Shown here in pieces: positions 47,183 to 51,010 of a DNA stretch of 51,010 nucleotides. A model generated the notes under the pieces. It was not told where the DNA came from. It made no database searches and worked only from the letters and a program-made list of their open reading frames with translations. A program made the position numbers and the translations under genes. Each line of letters starts with the position of its first letter. Within the stretch, counting starts at the first letter, position 1. The stretch is taken from the NCBI GenBank assembly GCA_016713405.1, contig JADJPF010000014.1:1-51010 (forward strand), read 5' to 3'. This DNA is from Blastocatellia bacterium. GTDB taxonomy: Bacteria; Acidobacteriota; Blastocatellia; Chloracidobacteriales; JADJPF01.

Positions 47183-47457
47183 AACTAATTTTCCTTAATT
47201 ACTATATTAATTCTTTGGTTTTATATATTTTGTTTCAACTTATTATGTTAGCTCTCCAATACATATAAATCCCAATTAAACCATAAGCAAATGATATTTG
47301 CCTACTTTATGGTGCTGTTAAAATATTTACATTGGTTGTTAGAAGCTTTTGATAATGTAAGTTTTAGAAGAATATAAAAGAACTGGCCTAAAACAATTTA
47401 ACTACTATAATTAGCTTTATTCAATCAGCTTTATCTATGGAAGGGTTGCCTATAATT

Positions 47458-47994
47458 ATGAAAAAACTTTTAATCATTGCTCTGCTTTTCTGCTCTATCT
47501 TTTGCCCTTTTAGCTCTATCAGTAACACTTTTACAATGGCAGCTTCTTTGCAAGAACAAAAAGAAGAGCTAGATTTAGAAGTAAACTCTATTAAACTTGG
47601 TAGTAGTATTAATCAAGTTTATAAAAAGCTTGGAAAACCTATAAAAGTAACAACTAAGGAAAATAAGGAAGTTGGCTGTGCTTCGCCTTCTATAGAAAAG
47701 CACTTTAAATATAAAGGCTTAATTGTCGTTTTATTTAAGGAATTTGAAGAACAGGAGTTTTACGTTATTTCAATTGAAGTAACATCTGCAAAATGGAAGA
47801 TATCTCGCGGAGTTAAACTTGGAATGGATCTTAATGCTATAAAAGAACGACTTGCAACGCCTTTTAATAACGAGTCTGACGAAAATGGAGAGCATCAACT
47901 TGGCTATGTTAACAATGATGATGCTACTTATACTAATTTCTATTTTAAAGAAAATAAACTTGTTAGAGTTTATTGCGCAGCATTGCGTTGCTAA
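47458..47994 (+). CDS. Exported protein with two BamE/SmpA-like repeats
   Basis: ATG 47458 (MKKLLIIALLFCSIFCPFSSI) is chosen because it opens a signal peptide; the in-frame ATG at 47437 has no clear RBS. About 178 residues. The mature part has EVNSIKLGSSINQVYKKLGKPIKV and, about 90 residues later, SRGVKLGMDLNAIKERLATPFN. Both match the 'GxxxxxVxxxLGxP' pattern of SmpA/OmlA (BamE-like) modules. Two such repeats in one protein is less usual. It has Cys in VGCASPS and YCAALRC. It is probably periplasmic; no link to the outer-membrane assembly complex is shown. Confidence 0.5.
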   Translation: MKKLLIIALLFCSIFCPFSSISNTFTMAASLQEQKEELDLEVNSIKLGSSINQVYKKLGKPIKVTTKENKEVGCASPSIEKHFKYKGLIVVLFKEFEEQEFYVISIEVTSAKWKISRGVKLGMDLNAIKERLATPFNNESDENGEHQLGYVNNDDATYTNFYFKENKLVRVYCAALRC

Positions 47995-48120
47995 TTAACA
48001 TCTGTTTAAAATAGCCAGCTAGAAAAAATTTTGTGATAATGGAGCAAAACTAATGTTATGGAAATCATAGATATCTCAGCCATTCGTTTAATTATTCTCT
48101 TTAATGATCTCAATACAAAA

Positions 48121-48609
48121 TTAGCCAAAAGACCAATTAGAAATAGGCTTACCCAAGAAAACCCACTTAATAAAATCCGTTTGTGAAGGAACACCGCCTA
48201 TAGAGCGAAGATATTTCATAATCTGTCCACGATGATAAGTAGAATGGGTTGTAATTTGTATAAAAGTTTCTCTAAGAGAAGGTAGATTAAGGATTTCATC
48301 TACAGTAGGAACATTGATCAACCTCTCAAGATCTGATTCTTGAACACTTGCCAGATATTTTATAACGTCTTTATGATAAGTCTCTCCCCATTGTTTGAGA
48401 GCAAGCAGGTCAAAGCTTGCTCCAGCATTAGGATCAACAGCCTTTTCTTGCCAAATTAGCAACCAAGCATGTTGACAAAGATGAATATGATGTATTTGCT
48501 CAAATATTGTTCTATCTTCCATTGCTGTTGGAGTTTTTAGTACAGATTCCCACATAAGAGCATCTGCCCAACTCATATGCTTAAATAAGTCATAAATTAG
48601 ATTTATCAT
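48121..48609 (-). CDS. DinB-family putative metalloenzyme
   Basis: 162 residues, four-helix bundle type. It starts MINLIYDLFKHMSWADALMWESVL with AAAGGAAAT directly before ATG 48609. IHHIHLCQHAWLLIW gives the first His ligand region and TTHSTYHRGQIMKYL the HxxxH pair near residues 120-125, which together would bind zinc or nickel. DinB/YfiT proteins often act as thiol-dependent S-transferases (bacillithiol or mycothiol), but the thiol for this organism is unknown. It is convergent with the preceding gene. Confidence 0.85.
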   Translation of the reverse strand: MINLIYDLFKHMSWADALMWESVLKTPTAMEDRTIFEQIHHIHLCQHAWLLIWQEKAVDPNAGASFDLLALKQWGETYHKDVIKYLASVQESDLERLINVPTVDEILNLPSLRETFIQITTHSTYHRGQIMKYLRSIGGVPSQTDFIKWVFLGKPISNWSFG

Positions 48610-48747
48610 ATTTCCTTTATATCTCTTACTTATAGTTTACTTTCCAATTGCTGATATAAAACTGCAAGTTACTATTTAAATAAGTTTTGTTATTATCGCA
48701 ACCGGCTAGTTTCAACTTTTACTATTGTATTAAAATTCATCCCAATT

Positions 48748-49601
48748 ATGAAAGTAATGGAAAACCCTCTAACACTTACTCAATGGTTGCGGATGCAATT
48801 CCCGGATAGCTCCCATAATGACATAAAACAATTGTTGCGTTTGGGCCAGATAAGTGTTAACGGCAAAACTACAAGCAATGGAGGATTAATATTACAAGCT
48901 AATGATCGTGTAGAGCGGCACAAACAAGGTAACTTATCAGCCCAACCTTCTGTTTCTCCTTTGCCTATTATTTATATTGATGAAGCTATGGTTGTAATTG
49001 ATAAACCAACAAAATTGCTTACTATTGCTACAGAAAACGAGCGTGAACAAACTGCATACCGATTGCTTGGCAATATGCTTGAGCAACAGACCAAACAAAA
49101 GTCTATTTTTATTGTTCATCGTCTGGATCGTGAAACTTCCTACTGGTCTTTGCCCGTAATTTAGCTGCCAAAGAGAAACTTCAAGAGCAGTTCCAAAACC
49201 GTAGTGCAGTACGACGTTATATTGCAATTATTGAAGGAAAACCACGCCTTGAGAGTGACACACTTAAGCATTTTCTAGCAGAAAATAGCCAACATAAAGT
49301 CTATGTTGCTCAACGTCCTGGTGAACGTAAGGAAGCAATTCTTCATTACATAACGCGCCGTCGCTTAGGACGCTACACAGAATTAGAGATTACACTTGAG
49401 ACGGGAAGGCATGGTCAGATACGCACCCAACTTGCGGCTATTGGTCATCCGATTATAGGTGATTTAGCAGCAGGCAGCCAGCATAACCCAATAAACCGAC
49501 TAGCACTACATGCCCATTATCTTGCTATTCATCATCCAATAACAGCGGAGTTACAAGAGTTTCATAGCTCATTACCATCAATTTTTCAACGTCTTAAATA
49601 G
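48748..49601 (+). CDS. RluD-like pseudouridine synthase with S4 domain (frameshifted)
   Basis: It isomerises uridines in 23S rRNA or tRNA. The start is ATG 48748 or 48757. An N-terminal S4 RNA-binding domain (LTQWLRMQFPDSSHNDIKQLLRLGQISVNGK) is followed by the catalytic domain. IIYIDEAMVVIDKPTKLLTIAT and IFIVHRLDRETS contain the HRLDxxTSG motif with the catalytic Asp. A slip near 49140 is needed. LLVFARNLAAKEKLQEQF, YIAIIEGKPRLESD, GRYTELEITLETGRHGQIRTQLAAIGHPIIGD and RLALHAHYLAIHHPITAEL follow. It ends at 49601. It is the second RluA-family enzyme in the window; this one has S4, the other (6200-7041) does not. Confidence 0.88.
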
Positions 49602-49643
49602 TTTATTTATAGAATAAAGCTTAATAAAAAGGCACTAAGTATC

Positions 49644-50236
49644 TTGCAAATTCAAAAACTTTTTTCTAAAAATCCGCGTTTCCAGCCAAAACTTCTAGGT
49701 ATTGATGATGCTCCTTTTCCTAAAAATCATTTTGGGGCTGTTAAGGTGCTTGGCACAGTTTTTAGAGGTGGCGACTTTTTAGAAGGGCTTATTTCTACTT
49801 ATATTGATAAAGATGGTTTTGATGCTACAGAAAAGCTTATTTCTATGATTTGCCAGTCAAAATTTTATCCTCAACTTCATTGTATTTTGCTTAATGGGAT
49901 TACTTTTGGTGGCTTTAATTTGGTTGATATTGAAGTTCTTTACCAAGAAACTAATTTACCAGTTATTGCCGTTATGAGAAAGCAGCCAGACTTTCTTGCT
50001 ATTGAAAAAGCTCTTACTAATCTTGAAAACAGCCAACAAAGATTAAAATTAATAGAAAAGCTGGTCAAGTTCATCAAGTTGGTCATCTTTTTTGTCAATT
50101 CAAAGGTCTATCTTTTGAAGAAACAACTATAATCTTAAAACTTTCTTCTACTCATAGCCATTTACCCGAACCTCTAAGAGTTGCTCATATAATTGGGGCT
50201 GGTTTTATACTTGGTCAAAGTGGCAATAGAGCTTAG
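49644..50236 (+). CDS. DUF99 (UPF0215/endonuclease dU-like) protein (frameshifted)
   Basis: TTG start at 49644 (QIQKLFSKNPRFQPKLL); no ATG is suitable. LLGIDDAPFPKNHFGAVKVLGTVFRGGDFLEGL, TEKLISMICQSKFYPQLHCILLNGITFGGFNLVDI and YQETNLPVIAVMRKQPD match the DUF99 family, in which the early GIDDxxF acidic residues are conserved. The frame switches near 50055 and continues EKAGQVHQVGHLFCQFKGLSFEETTIIL, ending GQSGNRA at 50236. Members in archaea have been described as deoxyuridine endonucleases, but activity here is not shown. Confidence 0.75.
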
Positions 50237-50318
50237 TAAATATCAAATTTCTCTACAAAAACATTAAATTTTGAAAAATTATTTGATTATTTTATGTATT
50301 GTTTTATCTCTTCAGTTA

Positions 50319-51010
50319 CTAGAAAAAAAGCCGCAAAGCTCCTTTAATCCCACATTTTTGATATTTATTATAGGCTTGGGCTGCTTTTAATCTAAGTGTT
50401 TCTAAAGCTTCATCATTTAACCAACTATTTATTGCTGCTTCTAAAACATAAGCTTCTGGTGCCATAAAATTAGTTGTCCAGAGTATTGGATTTGCGCCTG
50501 ATGTTAGTATAGCGTTTTGAAAATAATTCTTACTTGCACAAGCTAAAATAACTATATCTCTTTTATTTTGGCTTACTTGTTTTGGATATTCTTTTATTTG
50601 GAAATCCATTAATCCATTGTGTCCAATATAAGCAATTAAATTTGCTTGACCTCCAATATTTAACTGTATTTTCTTATCTTTATCAAATATCTCTAGTGTA
50701 TCTTTGCTTCTACCTGAAGCAAATTCTAATAAATTAACTGTACATTTTTCTATCTCTTTACCTCTATACGCATCTGCTACTAAATATGTATTGCTATTTA
50801 TATTCTTAAAAACAACTCTTTCAAGAATTATTCCTGCTTTAGGATCTTTTATTGATGCTATTAACTGCCATTGCTTAGATTTAGAAAAATAATTTTTTAT
50901 TCCATAAGCCGCACCCCAATATAAATTATTTAATAGATCATCGCCATTGCCTATTTTAGCTGGAACAGGAACTATTCTTTGATATTGGTTATCACATAAT
51001 GCCACTAAAA
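50319..51010 (-). CDS. Hypothetical protein, truncated at the window end
   Basis: The frame runs to the window edge and probably continues beyond 51005 (ALCDNQYQRIVPVPAKIGNGDDLLNNLYWGAAYGIKNYFSKSKQW). At least 228 residues are visible: a block NKRDIVILACASKNYFQNAILTSGANPILWTTNFMAPEAYVLEAA and a C-terminal WLNDEALETLRLKAAQAYNKYQKCGIKGALRLFF. The pattern is seen in predicted hydrolase-like or propeptide-like proteins of unknown function, and I cannot name the fold. There is no signal peptide within the visible part. Confidence 0.5.
   Translation of the reverse strand, partial: LVALCDNQYQRIVPVPAKIGNGDDLLNNLYWGAAYGIKNYFSKSKQWQLIASIKDPKAGIILERVVFKNINSNTYLVADAYRGKEIEKCTVNLLEFASGRSKDTLEIFDKDKKIQLNIGGQANLIAYIGHNGLMDFQIKEYPKQVSQNKRDIVILACASKNYFQNAILTSGANPILWTTNFMAPEAYVLEAAINSWLNDEALETLRLKAAQAYNKYQKCGIKGALRLFF

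Overview
The window is about 51 kb of AT-rich bacterial chromosome (roughly one third G+C by eye) with no mobile element, CRISPR array, rRNA or tRNA gene that I could recognise. Its content fits a low-GC Acidobacteriota genome, perhaps Blastocatellia-like. The signs are eukaryote-type Ser/Thr kinase and PP2C phosphatase genes, a FecR/aromatic-repeat surface protein, a giant NHL-propeller secreted protein and many LolA-like exported proteins. This assignment is inference from gene content; no 16S gene is present.

The first ~10 kb is strikingly frame-broken. It holds a regulator-propeller remnant (1-1846), a small hypothetical gene, a Glu/Leu dehydrogenase, a Ser/Thr kinase, a repeat-containing acidic protein, an RluA-type pseudouridine synthase, an exported amidohydrolase, a DUF692/MNIO enzyme with its coupled partner, and AmrS. 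Nearly all of these need one or more frame changes to be read in full, whereas uvrA, the PP2C gene, the GMC oxidoreductase and others further in are long and intact. Either base accuracy is poor near this end or there is real local decay. I give the reconstructed gene spans and note the breaks.

10-21 kb is a housekeeping block: amrS, an acyltransferase plus SDR/epimerase pair, uvrA, rplS with an unusual structured leader, an aminotransferase overlapping thiL, an RfaE1-type sugar kinase, a pseudopilin-like exported protein and rimI. 21-28.7 kb carries signalling and envelope genes: zinc-binding membrane proteins, PP2C, an SDR divergent from a TetR regulator with two tandem operator-like repeats, a cytochrome P460 and a FecR-domain protein. 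28.8-38 kb holds an M61 peptidase, a LolA-like protein, a Ski2-like helicase, small genes (nucleotidyltransferase-like, receiver-like, cupin) and another LolA-like protein. 38-42.7 kb is one giant NHL/Ig/IPT secreted protein. The remainder has an MFS transporter with a start site buried in a long hairpin, a YggT-like membrane protein, a GMC oxidoreductase, exported proteins, DinB, a second RluA enzyme, a DUF99 protein and an end-truncated gene.

The most interesting items are the translationally coupled MNIO (DUF692) pair at 8058-9806, a candidate peptide-modification module with no visible precursor; the hairpin that covers the Shine-Dalgarno of the MFS gene; the rplS leader, in which a perfect Shine-Dalgarno is separated from the start codon by a hairpin; and the 24-bp tandem operator repeat before the TetR gene.
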